The notes beneath the pieces are model-generated. The model was not told where the DNA came from and did not search any database. It worked only from the letters and a program-made list of their open reading frames with translations. A stretch of DNA of 64,000 bases from Youngiibacter multivorans (GTDB lineage Bacteria > Bacillota > Clostridia > Clostridiales > Clostridiaceae). The stretch spans positions 28,276 to 92,275 of the forward strand of contig NZ_JAGGKC010000015.1 of assembly GCF_017873395.1 (NCBI RefSeq), in the 5' to 3' direction. The translations under genes were made by a program, and so were the position numbers. Shown here one piece after another: positions 35,441 to 45,251 of this stretch (within the stretch, counting starts at the first letter, position 1; each line of letters begins with the position of its first letter).

Positions 35441-36739
35441 ATGGACAAGTTGACAGTAGGACTATTCAATGATTCTTTCCCGCCTACCATTGATGGTGTG
35501 GCAAATGCGACCTATAACTATGCGAGGGTCATAAATGAAAAGCATGGAAATGTAGTGGTTGCGACGCCATATTATCCTGATGTTGAGGACGATTATCCAT
35601 TTGAGGTAATAAGGTACCCCAGCGCAAACGTAAGCAAAAAGCTAGGCTACAGGATGGGGTATCCGTTTAGTGCAGCGGTGATCTCAAGGCTTAGGGAATT
35701 GAAGATTGATGTCATACACAGCCATTGCCCGTTTGCTTCAACAATGCTCGCAAGAGCACTCAGGAGCTTTACAGGAGCTCCGGTCATACTGACATATCAT
35801 ACTAAGTTCGATTACGATATAGAGAAGAGAACAGATTCCACTGCTCTGCGGAAGGCAACTGCAAGATTCATGATGGCTAACATTAATGCCTGTGATGAAG
35901 TCTGGGTCGTATCTGAAGGAGCAGGTGAAAACCTGAGGTCCATGGGCTATGAGGGAAGCTACCTGGTAATGGAGAATGGAGCTGACTATAAGGTGGGCAG
36001 GTCTACTCCGGAGAATATGGAGAGGGTAAGGGAAAAGCATGGGCTGGACCTTCAAACCCCAACCTTCCTCTACGTAGGCAGAATGATGTGGTACAAGGGA
36101 ATCAGGCTTACACTTGATTCACTGAAGATAGCAAAGGAAATGGGCAAGAGCTTCAGGATGATCTTCGTAGGAGAAGGTGTTGACCGTCCTGAAATAATGG
36201 AATATGCGAAGGAGTGCGGTCTTATGGACTGCTGCATCTTCACCGGAGCAATATACGACAGAGACGAGCTTAAGATATATTACAGCATAGCTGACCTATT
36301 CATATTCACATCCACCTATGACACTAACGGACTTGTTGTAAGGGAGGCAGCCTCAGCTTACTGCCCGAGTCTTCTAATTCGGGACAGCTGTGCATCCGAA
36401 GGAGTCGAGCATGATATTTCAGGACTCATCGCTGATGAAAATGCAGAAAGTATTGCACGGGAGATAATTAGGGCTTGCAATGACCGGGCATGGATTGCTG
36501 AGCTTGGAACGGGAGCAGCGACGAAGGTATACATTTCCTGGGAGGATGCAATAGAAAAGGCATATTCCAGGTACAGGACAGTTGTTGAGGACTTCAAGGA
36601 AAGAACCAGAGCTGAAGTTGAAGATTCGATGGTCATGAAAAGGATCGTGAGACTCAGGAAGGGCTACATGAAGGGCAAGCTTACGGCTCAGGATACCTAC
36701 AAGAGAACAAGCAAGAGAATAAAGGACATATTCCAATAG
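35441..36739 (+). CDS. Group 4 glycosyltransferase (GT4)
   Basis: A 432-residue GT-B retaining glycosyltransferase. The acceptor loop is in FNDSFPPTIDGVANATYNYA. The donor-site block reads FTSTYDTNGLVVREA, a D-x7-E variant of the usual E-x7-E. The N-terminal region resembles diglucosyl-diacylglycerol or phosphatidylinositol glycosyltransferases, so a membrane-lipid acceptor is likely. The C-terminus is basic and helical, suitable for peripheral membrane binding. GGAGG precedes the ATG. Confidence 0.85.
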   Translation: MDKLTVGLFNDSFPPTIDGVANATYNYARVINEKHGNVVVATPYYPDVEDDYPFEVIRYPSANVSKKLGYRMGYPFSAAVISRLRELKIDVIHSHCPFASTMLARALRSFTGAPVILTYHTKFDYDIEKRTDSTALRKATARFMMANINACDEVWVVSEGAGENLRSMGYEGSYLVMENGADYKVGRSTPENMERVREKHGLDLQTPTFLYVGRMMWYKGIRLTLDSLKIAKEMGKSFRMIFVGEGVDRPEIMEYAKECGLMDCCIFTGAIYDRDELKIYYSIADLFIFTSTYDTNGLVVREAASAYCPSLLIRDSCASEGVEHDISGLIADENAESIAREIIRACNDRAWIAELGTGAATKVYISWEDAIEKAYSRYRTVVEDFKERTRAEVEDSMVMKRIVRLRKGYMKGKLTAQDTYKRTSKRIKDIFQ

Positions 36740-36742
36740 AGG

Positions 36743-36786
36743 TCCGGCCTAGTGCGCTTTTCAGCGTCATTAGGCCGGATTATTAT
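36743..36786 (+). terminator. Terminator after the glycosyltransferase
   Basis: TCCGGCCTA and TAGGCCGGA pair perfectly and are followed by TTATTATTG. Confidence 0.88.
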
Positions 36787-36936
36787 TGCGATAAAATGGT
36801 CATACCAAAGTTTGAGTAAATGTTTACATGGCATTCTTCAGATGATAATATGAAATAGGAAGGAATATTATTTATATCCTTATATCACATATTAGTTGAA
36901 TGTTCTTTCCAAATATTATTTAGACGGAGGGATATT

Positions 36937-38313
36937 ATGTCTGGAATCACACTAATCATCACCTTTGCAATTTCCATCGTTGTAATGATCCTCGCTATCT
37001 CAAAGTTCAAGCTTCATCCTTTCCTCGCAATCATGGGAACATCTCTTGTTCTGGGTATGATTGTAGGAATACCGCTGAAGGACCTGCCGGGAGTGCTCGG
37101 TGCAGGCTTCTCGGGAATATTCACATCAATCGGACTTGTAATTATACTAGGTGCTCTAATCGGAATCATACTTGAAAAGACAGGTGCAGCTGTAAAGCTG
37201 GCTGAAATAGTCGTAGGAATAGTCGGAAAGAAAAGACCTGAGCTCGCTATGCTTATAATGGGCTGGGTAGTTTCAATACCTGTATTCTGCGACTCCGGCT
37301 TCGTAATACTAGATCCTATAAGAAAAGCGATGGTCAAGAAGACCAAAACATCAGCAGTAGCTACTGCAGTCGCACTTTCTGCAGGACTCTACACATCTCA
37401 CGTGTTCATACCTCCTACTCCCGGTCCTATAGCAGCTGCAGGAACTCTGGGTCTGGCTGATAACCTGCTTCTCGTAATCGGAATGGGTGCTCTGGTTTCA
37501 ATTCCAACACTGATCGCTGCTTATTTCTTCGCCCTATTCATAGGAAAGAAAGTCAAGTCCATCAGTGAGAAGGAAGAGAAAGTTACTGCTGAAGACTATG
37601 ACCACATAATGGAGAGCTTTGGAGAACTTCCAAGCGCATTTATGGCCACTGCTCCGATAATTGCGCCTATCTTGCTCATGGCAATGGGATCAATAGCAAA
37701 CGTGCTTAAGTGGCAGGGTGCAGCTCTTACAATATTTGCTTTCCTCGGTAATCCTCTTATAGCGCTTACAGTTGGACTTCTGTTCGGAATAGCTCTGCTT
37801 GTCTCAACCAAGAAGATGCATCTCTTCAACAGCATGACCAATGACACTCTTAAGACAGTCGGACCGATACTATTCGTTACTGCAGCAGGTGGAGTGCTTG
37901 GAAGAGTAATAGTAACAGCAGGCTTTGTAGACTATATAAAGGCAAACGCCACATTCATATCAAGCGTAGGTATATTCTTCCCATTCATTATCTCAGCGAT
38001 TCTGAAGACAGCTCAGGGTTCATCGACAGTGGCTCTGACAACAACTGCCGGAATCATGGGTGCCTACAATGCTTCGGGTACGATGATGGAGGTCCTTGGA
38101 CTTACATCACCTATGGCTGCTGCTTTGGCTGTAATGGCTATAGCCGCAGGAGCAATGACAGTATCGCATGCAAATGACAGCTACTTCTGGGTTGTTACGA
38201 ATTTCGGAGAAATGACACCAGAGGATGGCTACAAGACCCAGACTATGGTAACTCTAGTTATGGGACTTGTGAGCATGGCGTTCATATTCCTGCTTTCGCT
38301 TGTACTTCTCTAG
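36937..38313 (+). CDS. GntP-family permease
   Basis: A 458-residue, about 12-14 helix gluconate:proton symporter family member. Family blocks SIPVFCDSGFVIL, HVFIPPTPGPIAAAG and TVSHANDSYFWVVTNFGEM are all present. Substrates across the family include gluconate, glycerate and related sugar acids. No kinase for these is adjacent, but a Gfo/Idh/MocA oxidoreductase follows after a terminator. GGAGGGA precedes the ATG. An AT-rich dyad at about 36860-36885 in the leader could be an operator. Confidence 0.9.
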   Translation: MSGITLIITFAISIVVMILAISKFKLHPFLAIMGTSLVLGMIVGIPLKDLPGVLGAGFSGIFTSIGLVIILGALIGIILEKTGAAVKLAEIVVGIVGKKRPELAMLIMGWVVSIPVFCDSGFVILDPIRKAMVKKTKTSAVATAVALSAGLYTSHVFIPPTPGPIAAAGTLGLADNLLLVIGMGALVSIPTLIAAYFFALFIGKKVKSISEKEEKVTAEDYDHIMESFGELPSAFMATAPIIAPILLMAMGSIANVLKWQGAALTIFAFLGNPLIALTVGLLFGIALLVSTKKMHLFNSMTNDTLKTVGPILFVTAAGGVLGRVIVTAGFVDYIKANATFISSVGIFFPFIISAILKTAQGSSTVALTTTAGIMGAYNASGTMMEVLGLTSPMAAALAVMAIAAGAMTVSHANDSYFWVVTNFGEMTPEDGYKTQTMVTLVMGLVSMAFIFLLSLVLL

Positions 38314-38321
38314 AAATTTCA

Positions 38322-38358
38322 GCTGCCGGTATAATGCTGGCAGCATTTTCTTTTTTTT
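38322..38358 (+). terminator. Terminator after gntP-type gene
   Basis: GCTGCC and GGCAGC stem, followed by ATTTTCTTTTTTTT. Confidence 0.88.
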
Positions 38359-38378
38359 GACATTTGGAGGGAGAAGCC

Positions 38379-39341
38379 ATGGGAAAATTGAGGTACGGAA
38401 TACTTGGGGCAGCGAACGTGGCTCCAAGATTCATAAGGGCTGTCCAGAACAGTAAAGAAGGGATAGTTGCAGCGATTGCATCAAGAGACAGCCTCAAAGC
38501 ACAGAGGATGGCAGAGAATCTGGGAGTAAGGAAGTTCTACGGCAGCTACATGGAACTGCTTGAGGATCCTGATATAGATGCTGTGTACATAGCTACACCG
38601 AACAGCCTGCACAAGGAACATATGCTTTCAGCTCTTCAGCATGGCAAGCATGTTGTCTGTGAAAAGCCATTTGCACTATATGAATCAGATGCTCATGAGG
38701 TATTCAGTCTGGCAAGGGAAAAGGGACTCTTTGTCATGGAGGCACAGAAGTCAGTATTCCTTCCTGTAACTATTAAAATCAAGAAGATGGTAGATTCCGG
38801 AGAGCTTGGAAGGATTCATCTTATCGACTATTGCCAGTCAGCTACTGGATTCATCCAGGAATGGTTCTATAGGCGGGAGTCAGGTGGAGGTGCACTGAAC
38901 GGCAGCCTTAGCTATCCTCTGGAGCATGCGATGTTTCTGACAGGTTCGGAGATTGAAAAGGCAACCGGAACTGCTGCTTTGGGAGAAACCGGTGTCGACC
39001 TTCAATGCGCAGTATCTGTGAGCCTTGTGGATGGAACACTGCTCACATCAAGGATCACAACTCTTGTTGAAACAAATGGCATGGCAGTGGTCTGGTGTGA
39101 AAAGGGTCATGTGGAGATATCGGATTTCTGGAAGGCAAGAAATGCAAAAGTATTCTTCAATGATGGAAGGACAATTGACATTGGCTATCCCTGCGAGCAT
39201 GAGATGACCTATGAAGTGGATCATATCAACCGATGCATAATCGATGGATTGCCTGAAAGTCCGGTAATGACCGAAAGGATGACATGCATGTCAGCTAAGG
39301 CTTTGGAAGATGTCCGCAGAGACATATGGCAGGATTTGTGA
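38379..39341 (+). CDS. Gfo/Idh/MocA family oxidoreductase
   Basis: A 320-residue NAD(P)-dependent sugar oxidoreductase. Residues 1-120 form the Rossmann domain (RYGILGAANVAPRFI). The catalytic EKPFAL motif follows the usual HGKHVVC strand, and the C-terminal alpha/beta domain comes after. Close relatives act on cyclic sugars, inositol or trans-dihydrodiols. The ATG at 38379 has GGAGGGAG upstream; the earlier ATG at 38364 lies within the ribosome site. Confidence 0.88.
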   Translation: MGKLRYGILGAANVAPRFIRAVQNSKEGIVAAIASRDSLKAQRMAENLGVRKFYGSYMELLEDPDIDAVYIATPNSLHKEHMLSALQHGKHVVCEKPFALYESDAHEVFSLAREKGLFVMEAQKSVFLPVTIKIKKMVDSGELGRIHLIDYCQSATGFIQEWFYRRESGGGALNGSLSYPLEHAMFLTGSEIEKATGTAALGETGVDLQCAVSVSLVDGTLLTSRITTLVETNGMAVVWCEKGHVEISDFWKARNAKVFFNDGRTIDIGYPCEHEMTYEVDHINRCIIDGLPESPVMTERMTCMSAKALEDVRRDIWQDL

Positions 39342-39445
39342 CATGGTTTTAACCTTCAGTTAATTCGCGTTCATATTCGATGATTACTGGTTACTTTATT
39401 GTATAATATTGTACAAGATATAATTTTATACGAGGAGTTGAAACC

Positions 39446-39787
39446 ATGGACATCAGGAGGATTACGAAGACGGCAATAACCATTGCAGCAGGCTTTCTGA
39501 TACTCGCAGCTTGTTCCTCGAAGACTCCCGAGACTCCTACAGTCACAGGGCTTGAACTTACGATTGAGGAGCTTGCGGAATTCGATGGCAAGGATGGAGC
39601 CAGGGCATACATAGCGGTTGACGGGGTTGTATATGATGTGACAGATGTAAGGGAATGGGCTGGTGGTTCACATTGGGGTAAGTTTACCGCAGGGTTGGAC
39701 CTGACAACTGAAATAAAGACACTGTCTCCGCATGGAGTATCAAAGCTTTCAGGGGTGCCGGCAGTCGGGAAGATCGTAGATAAATAA
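39446..39787 (+). CDS. Cytochrome b5-like domain lipoprotein
   Basis: A 113-residue exported lipoprotein (lipobox LAAC near residue 23) with one cytochrome b5/steroid-binding-like domain: LTIEELAEFDGKDGARAYIA, VVYDVTDVREW, GGSHWGKFTAGLDLT. The axial His pattern HPGG is not present in its usual form, so the MAPR-like subtype is likely. The ligand may be heme, but this cannot be decided here. GAGGAG precedes the ATG. Confidence 0.82.
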   Translation: MDIRRITKTAITIAAGFLILAACSSKTPETPTVTGLELTIEELAEFDGKDGARAYIAVDGVVYDVTDVREWAGGSHWGKFTAGLDLTTEIKTLSPHGVSKLSGVPAVGKIVDK

Positions 39788-39798
39788 GGTGATTTAGG

Positions 39799-39826
39799 AC
39801 GGGCCGAAAGGCCCGTTCGGTTTTTC
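39799..39826 (+). terminator. Terminator
   Basis: ACGGGCC-GAAA-GGCCCGT hairpin followed by TCGGTTTTT. Confidence 0.93.
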
Positions 39827-39926
39827 ATCGTCTTAGGCCAGACTAGAATATAGTGCGAAGGTAATGAATGGATTCTGAAATGGTGGTAAACTAATATGGA
39901 AAGGTGTTAAAGAGGGGAGTGCGGCT

Positions 39927-41051
39927 ATGGGAATCACATTAAGGGAAGCAGCAGCGGGAAAAGTACTGGACGATTTTGTTAAACTTCCATTCAGTCTATA
40001 TGAGGGTATTGAATCATGGGTACCGCCGATAATTTCTGACAACAGGAAGTATGTCACCGGTAAAAATAATTATATGAACCAGGCGGGACCAAATTCAAGG
40101 ATAGTAGCTTATCTTGACGGAGTTCCGGCAGGACGGCTTCTCTTTGGGATCAATGAACACCTTAACCATGCGAAGGGGTTCAGGGAAGGATACCTTTCGC
40201 TGTTCGAATGCACTGACAACCAGACTGTAGCAAACGCCATGCTTGATTATGCAAGGTCATGGTTTCGGGAGAAAGGCATCGAGTATATGAAGGGACCTCT
40301 TTCACTGCCGGGCGGAGACGACTACAGGGGCTTTCTCATCGATAATTTCGATTCTCCCACATATGTTATGCAGACCTATAACCACAAGTACTACAATGAT
40401 CTCGTAATGGCATACGGATTCGAAAAGTACCTTGACTGCTATGGCTATGACCTAAAGGATGACCAGGAGGATATAAAGAAGTTTGAAAGACTTGTACCTC
40501 TTGCCATGAAGCGATATGGCTATACCGTAGACAGAATAGACCTGACTAACATAGACAGGGAAATGAAGGATGTAAAGAAGATAATTGAGATGTCCATGCC
40601 GGATGACTGGGATGACTTCATTCCTCCAAGTGACGAAGAGATTGCGCTGGTTGCGAAGCAGCTCCTGCCATATGCCGACCCTGACTTCATATATATTGCA
40701 AGGACGCTTGAAGGCGAGCCTATTGGCTTCGATATAGCTCTTCCAGACTACAACATGGTGCTGAAGAGGATGAACGGCAGATTGTTTCCTTTCGGCATGC
40801 TGAAGTACATCAAATACAGGAAGAAGATAGACAGGCTGAGGATTTTCGTCCTCTTTGTCGTGCCCGAATACAGGAAGAGGGGAGTGTCAGGTGCAATCTA
40901 CCTCAACATGTGGAGAAAGGGAATAGAGAAGGGCTACAAGAGGGGTGAAGCCTCTACCATCTGGGAATACAACAAGCCAATGATAACTGATATAAAGGAG
41001 TTTATCGGGGAGCCTTACAAGACATACAGGCTCTACAGGATGGACGTTTAG
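39927..41051 (+). CDS. GNAT-like acetyltransferase family protein
   Basis: A 374-residue cytoplasmic protein. The N-terminal half is an atypical GNAT-like fold (IVAYLDGVPAGRLLF, then PLSLPGGDDYRGFLID). The C-terminal half carries LRIFVLFVVPEYRKRGVSG, a possible acetyl-CoA loop (Q/R-x-x-G-x-G/A). Relatives are annotated only as N-acetyltransferase or hypothetical. GAGGGGAG precedes the ATG. The oligopeptidase gene starts 9 bases after the stop, so both lie in one operon. Confidence 0.72.
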   Translation: MGITLREAAAGKVLDDFVKLPFSLYEGIESWVPPIISDNRKYVTGKNNYMNQAGPNSRIVAYLDGVPAGRLLFGINEHLNHAKGFREGYLSLFECTDNQTVANAMLDYARSWFREKGIEYMKGPLSLPGGDDYRGFLIDNFDSPTYVMQTYNHKYYNDLVMAYGFEKYLDCYGYDLKDDQEDIKKFERLVPLAMKRYGYTVDRIDLTNIDREMKDVKKIIEMSMPDDWDDFIPPSDEEIALVAKQLLPYADPDFIYIARTLEGEPIGFDIALPDYNMVLKRMNGRLFPFGMLKYIKYRKKIDRLRIFVLFVVPEYRKRGVSGAIYLNMWRKGIEKGYKRGEASTIWEYNKPMITDIKEFIGEPYKTYRLYRMDV

Positions 41052-41060
41052 GACAAGTAT

Positions 41061-42881
41061 ATGGAAAGAAAACTTATTGACAGAAAGGACGCTGAAATTG
41101 CACTGACGTGGGACCTGTCATCACTGTATGATTCTGTGGAAAGCATGAAAAGTGATGGGGACAGAATTCTAAGTTTTTCCCGAAAGCTTGAGGCTGACTT
41201 CCAGGGAAAGCTTGAGGACAGCTATACCATCAATCTCTGCCTCGATGGACTGAGGGAGATACTTCCGGTCATGAACAGGACAGGAGCTTACTCGCATCTG
41301 AAGCTTATGGCTGACACTACCGACAATTCCAGTCTTGAGCTCAAGTCCATGGTTTCCGATGCTCTCTCAAAAGCACGGAGCATGCTTAGTTTCATAGATA
41401 CGGAAATATTGGAAGCTGATGAGGAAACTATAAAAAAGGCAATCAATGATTCTCCTGAGAACAGGCATTATCTCACTGAGCTTCTGAGGTACAAGCCCCA
41501 CATACTTGGAAAGGAAGCCGAGAAGGTTATTTCTTCCCTTGGGACAGTCCTTGAAGCGCCATACAACATATACAACAGAGCCAAGCTTGCGGATATGGAC
41601 TTCGGTACCTTCACTGCAGGTGGTAAAGAGCATCCTCTTGGGTTCGTCCTCTTTGAGAACGGATATGAGTTCGATACCGATACCGAAACAAGAAGGGCTG
41701 CCTTCAGGACGTTTTCGGACAAGCTATCCGAATACCAGAACACTGTCGCTTCGGTCTACCAGACTAAGCTATCAACAGAAAAAGCTCTTTCTGAAATAAG
41801 GGGATTCAGTTCGGTGACTGAGAGTCTTCTGTTCAGTCAGAAGGTACCAAGGGAGATGTATGACAGGCAGATTGACCTGATATATGAGAAACTGGCACCC
41901 CATATGAGAAGGTTCGCTAGACTCCTCAAGAAGATCCATAAGCTTGATGAAATGAGATATGAGGACCTTAAGCTTGCAGTGGACCCGGAATTCGAACCAG
42001 GCATCTCAACTGCTGAAGCCAAAGGCCATCTCCTTCAAGGTCTGTCTGTATTGGGCAGCGAGTATGCAGGGATGATCGTAAGGGCTTTTGATGAGAGGTG
42101 GATAGACTTTGTCCAGAACAGGGGAAAGTCAACTGGTGCCTTCTGCTCAAGCCCATATGGAGCTCACCCGTACATACTCATATCCTGGACCGAGAGGATG
42201 AGGGAAGTGTTTGTTCTCGCCCATGAGCTCGGACACGCAGGCCACTTCCAGCTTAGCCACAGCATGCAGAATGTGTTCGACTCCAGGCCTTCGCTATATT
42301 TCATAGAGGCTCCTTCAACCATGAATGAGATGCTTATGGCGAACCATCTTGTAAAGTCAAGCACCGATGCAAGGTTCAGAAGGTGGGTATACTCAACAAT
42401 GATATCACGAACTTATTATCATAATTTCGTGACCCATCTACTTGAGGCAAGGTACCAGAGGGAAGTCTACAGGATCGTCGAGAATGGCGGAAGCGTAACA
42501 GCCTCAAAGCTAAACAGCATATTCAAAGAGGTCCTGCAGGGCTTCTGGGGTGATTCTGTTGAGCTAACGGCCGGGTCTGAGCTGACCTGGATGAGGCAGC
42601 CCCATTATTTCATGGGCCTCTATCCGTACACATACAGCGCCGGCCTGACAATTGCCACCGAAGTGGCAAAGCGTGTCGATGGCGGAGACAGCTCTGCCAT
42701 AGAGGATTGGAAAAGGACACTTGAAGCAGGAGGAACACTTGATCCGATTGAACTTGCAAAGCTTGCAGGAGTAGACATTACATCGGACACTCCGCTTCTG
42801 AACACCATAGACAGGATAGGCTTCCTTATTGGTGAGATAGAAAGACTGACTGAAGAGATAGAAACTGATAATTTGAACTGA
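41061..42881 (+). CDS. pepF: Oligoendopeptidase F (M3 family)
   Basis: A 606-residue zinc metallopeptidase that degrades cytoplasmic oligopeptides. The zinc motif is LAHELGHAGHF (HELGH at 388-392), with the third ligand Glu in FIEAPSTMNEMLM, about 25 residues later. Length and order match PepF. It lies 9 bases after the acetyltransferase-like gene and 10 bases before mscS, so a three-gene operon is likely. Confidence 0.92.
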   Translation: MERKLIDRKDAEIALTWDLSSLYDSVESMKSDGDRILSFSRKLEADFQGKLEDSYTINLCLDGLREILPVMNRTGAYSHLKLMADTTDNSSLELKSMVSDALSKARSMLSFIDTEILEADEETIKKAINDSPENRHYLTELLRYKPHILGKEAEKVISSLGTVLEAPYNIYNRAKLADMDFGTFTAGGKEHPLGFVLFENGYEFDTDTETRRAAFRTFSDKLSEYQNTVASVYQTKLSTEKALSEIRGFSSVTESLLFSQKVPREMYDRQIDLIYEKLAPHMRRFARLLKKIHKLDEMRYEDLKLAVDPEFEPGISTAEAKGHLLQGLSVLGSEYAGMIVRAFDERWIDFVQNRGKSTGAFCSSPYGAHPYILISWTERMREVFVLAHELGHAGHFQLSHSMQNVFDSRPSLYFIEAPSTMNEMLMANHLVKSSTDARFRRWVYSTMISRTYYHNFVTHLLEARYQREVYRIVENGGSVTASKLNSIFKEVLQGFWGDSVELTAGSELTWMRQPHYFMGLYPYTYSAGLTIATEVAKRVDGGDSSAIEDWKRTLEAGGTLDPIELAKLAGVDITSDTPLLNTIDRIGFLIGEIERLTEEIETDNLN

Positions 42882-42891
42882 CGGAGGAAAT

Positions 42892-43728
42892 ATGGAAAAG
42901 CTTAACGAATTCGTTTTTGATTATGGAATGAAGATATTTGCCGCGGCGCTTGTGCTAATCATCGGATCCTACATTGTAAGGCTCGTGATGAGGATGGTTG
43001 AAAAGGCTCTTTCAAAGAGCACGATCGACATATCTCTCCACACCTTCATAAAGACGGTGGCAAGGCTCTTCATGCAGATAATTGTGCTGCTGACTGCTGC
43101 GGGGGTTCTTGATATACCAAGCACCACATTCATCACGATCCTGGGATCTGCAGGCCTGGCAATAGGTCTTGCACTCAAGGACAGCCTGGGTAATTTTGCA
43201 GGTGGAATCCTGCTCCTTTCATTCAGGCCATTCAGGGTCGGTGACTACATTGAGTCTGATGGAGTCGGAGGTACGGTAAAGGATATCCACATACTCTATA
43301 CCCACCTCAATACTCCTGACAACAGGAGGGTAATGATTCCAAATGGAATCCTTGCCAATGCAAAGATAACCAACTACTCGACTGAAGACAGGAGAAGGCT
43401 TGAACTGATATTCGGAGTGGCATACGGCTCTGATATTGAAAAGGTGAAGTCAGCCATAAATGAAGTGATCGCCTCGAATCCAATGGTTATAATGGATCCT
43501 GAACCTATTGTCAGGATGCAGGCCCATAGAGAAAGTGCAGTTGAGATAACTGTCAAGGTGTGGTGCCTCAGGGAAGACTACTGGAATCTTCATTACGACA
43601 TGCATGAACAGGTCAAAGCATCCTTTGACAGGAATGGAATCTCCATACCTTATCCTACAAGAAGCATACGTGTCGTTAAGGATACAGAGGAGACCGCTCC
43701 GCTGCAAAAGACATTTCCCATAAGATAG
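42892..43728 (+). CDS. mscS: Small-conductance mechanosensitive channel (MscS)
   Basis: A 278-residue channel with three helices. Pore helix TM3 is ITILGSAGLAIGLALKDSLG, and the beta domain follows with FRPFRVGDYIESDGVGGTVKDI and ntPDNRRVMIPNG. It opens on membrane tension to release solutes. GGAGG precedes the ATG. Confidence 0.93.
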   Translation: MEKLNEFVFDYGMKIFAAALVLIIGSYIVRLVMRMVEKALSKSTIDISLHTFIKTVARLFMQIIVLLTAAGVLDIPSTTFITILGSAGLAIGLALKDSLGNFAGGILLLSFRPFRVGDYIESDGVGGTVKDIHILYTHLNTPDNRRVMIPNGILANAKITNYSTEDRRRLELIFGVAYGSDIEKVKSAINEVIASNPMVIMDPEPIVRMQAHRESAVEITVKVWCLREDYWNLHYDMHEQVKASFDRNGISIPYPTRSIRVVKDTEETAPLQKTFPIR

Positions 43729-43808
43729 ATAAGGATTAACCATAGGTCGTGCCTTGCCGGATTGCAACTCAATCTGACTGCACGGCTTTTCCATAAGGAG
43801 GGATTCCA

Positions 43809-45251
43809 TTGTATGACGTTGCTGTGATAGGAGCAGGTATAGTTGGCGCCTGTACAGTCTATGAACTTTCAAAGCTTGACTTATCGGTATGCCTTATTGA
43901 AAGGGAAAATGATGCGGCATCAGGAGCTACAAAAGCAAATTCTGCACTTGTCCATGCAGGCTTTGATCCTGAAGAGGGAACTATCATGGCGAGGCTGAAT
44001 GTCGAAGGCTGCAGATTGTTCGGGGAACTCTCGAAAGAAGCAGGCTTCCCTTACAAGATGAACGGCGCCCTTGTCCTTGCTTTTTCAGCTGACGACCTTC
44101 AAACCGTCGAAAGGCTGTATATAAGAGGCATTGCGAATGGGGTCAGTGGCCTGAGGATGATTGACAGGGATGAACTCCTGAGGCTTGAACCAAACGCTGG
44201 AGCTTCTGCAATTGGTGCGCTTCATGCTCCTACTGCAGGCATAGTTGGACCATGGGAAATGTGCCTGGCACTGATAGAGAAGGCTGCTAATAGGGGGATA
44301 ACCCTTCGTTTCAGGAGCGCTGTCACCAGGATCTCAAAAACTGATGATTTTTTCGAGATCGAGATTAATAAAGGTGAATCCAGGATACAGGCGAAGCGGA
44401 TCATTAACGCTGCGGGAATCCATGCAGACGAGATAATGGAGATGGTTGGGGAAAAGGAGTTTTCAATAACACCACGCAAGGGTCAGTATTATGTTCTTAA
44501 CAAGAGCCAGGGAAAGCTAGTTACGCATACCCTGTTCCAGTGCCCGTCTGAAAAGGGTAAGGGAATAATGGTGACTCCTACCGTTCATGGGAACCTGCTT
44601 GTGGGTCCTGATTCAGGGCAAGCTAATGACAAGGAGGATAAAGCCACGTCAAGGGAAGGCCTTGAGCTTGTAAGAGCCAGTGCTTTAAGGACCGTGGAAT
44701 CGATCGACTTCAGGGACAGCATAAGGAATTATGCAGGACTCAGGGCGTATTCTGACAGGAAGGATTTCATAATAGAGGAATCAAGGTCCGTTAAGGGACT
44801 GATAAATCTGGCAGGAATAAAGTCTCCGGGACTTACGGCAGCTCCTGCGATAGCACTGGAGGCTGTGAGGCTTCTTGAAGCATCCGGAATAACTGTGGTG
44901 CTTAAGGCTTCAACCATGGATCCTGATGTCAGGACTGCGTTCAATGAAATGAGCGACGAGGAAAAGCAGGTAATCATAAGTAATGATCCTGCGTACGGCA
45001 GGGTAATCTGTAGATGCGAGGGGATAACCGAAGGTGAGATAATAGAGTCACTTAAAGGACCTCTGGGTGCAGTATCGCTTGATGGTGTGAAGCGCAGGGT
45101 AAGGCCGGGTTCGGGCAGATGCCAGGGCGGCTTTTGCGGACCAAAGGTAATTGAAATAATATCCAGGGAACTTGGGATAAAGCCCTGGGAGGTGCCGCTG
45201 GACCTTGAAGGCTCCTATTGCCTGGAGGGAGAGCAAGATGATGGATTATGA
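43809..45251 (+). CDS. GlpA-like FAD-dependent dehydrogenase with BFD-type [2Fe-2S] domain
   Basis: A 480-residue flavoprotein. The FAD-binding motif GAGIVGACTVYELSK begins at residue 8 and a DAO-type domain follows (ATKANSALVHAG). The C-terminal 90 residues hold the BFD-like [2Fe-2S] cysteines (ICRCEGITEGEI, then RCQGGFCGP). This architecture is typical of Firmicute anaerobic glycerol-3-phosphate dehydrogenase-like proteins. The TTG start is set by AAGGAGG 6 bases upstream. It overlaps the next gene by 14 bases. The substrate is glycerol 3-phosphate or a related compound. Confidence 0.87.
   Translation: MYDVAVIGAGIVGACTVYELSKLDLSVCLIERENDAASGATKANSALVHAGFDPEEGTIMARLNVEGCRLFGELSKEAGFPYKMNGALVLAFSADDLQTVERLYIRGIANGVSGLRMIDRDELLRLEPNAGASAIGALHAPTAGIVGPWEMCLALIEKAANRGITLRFRSAVTRISKTDDFFEIEINKGESRIQAKRIINAAGIHADEIMEMVGEKEFSITPRKGQYYVLNKSQGKLVTHTLFQCPSEKGKGIMVTPTVHGNLLVGPDSGQANDKEDKATSREGLELVRASALRTVESIDFRDSIRNYAGLRAYSDRKDFIIEESRSVKGLINLAGIKSPGLTAAPAIALEAVRLLEASGITVVLKASTMDPDVRTAFNEMSDEEKQVIISNDPAYGRVICRCEGITEGEIIESLKGPLGAVSLDGVKRRVRPGSGRCQGGFCGPKVIEIISRELGIKPWEVPLDLEGSYCLEGEQDDGL

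Noticed and set aside
43737..43790. Possible terminator GTCGTGC...GCACGGC-TTTT between mscS and the GlpA-like gene
   Set aside because: The loop would be about 30 bases and the stem needs a G-T pair, so I do not list it as a feature.
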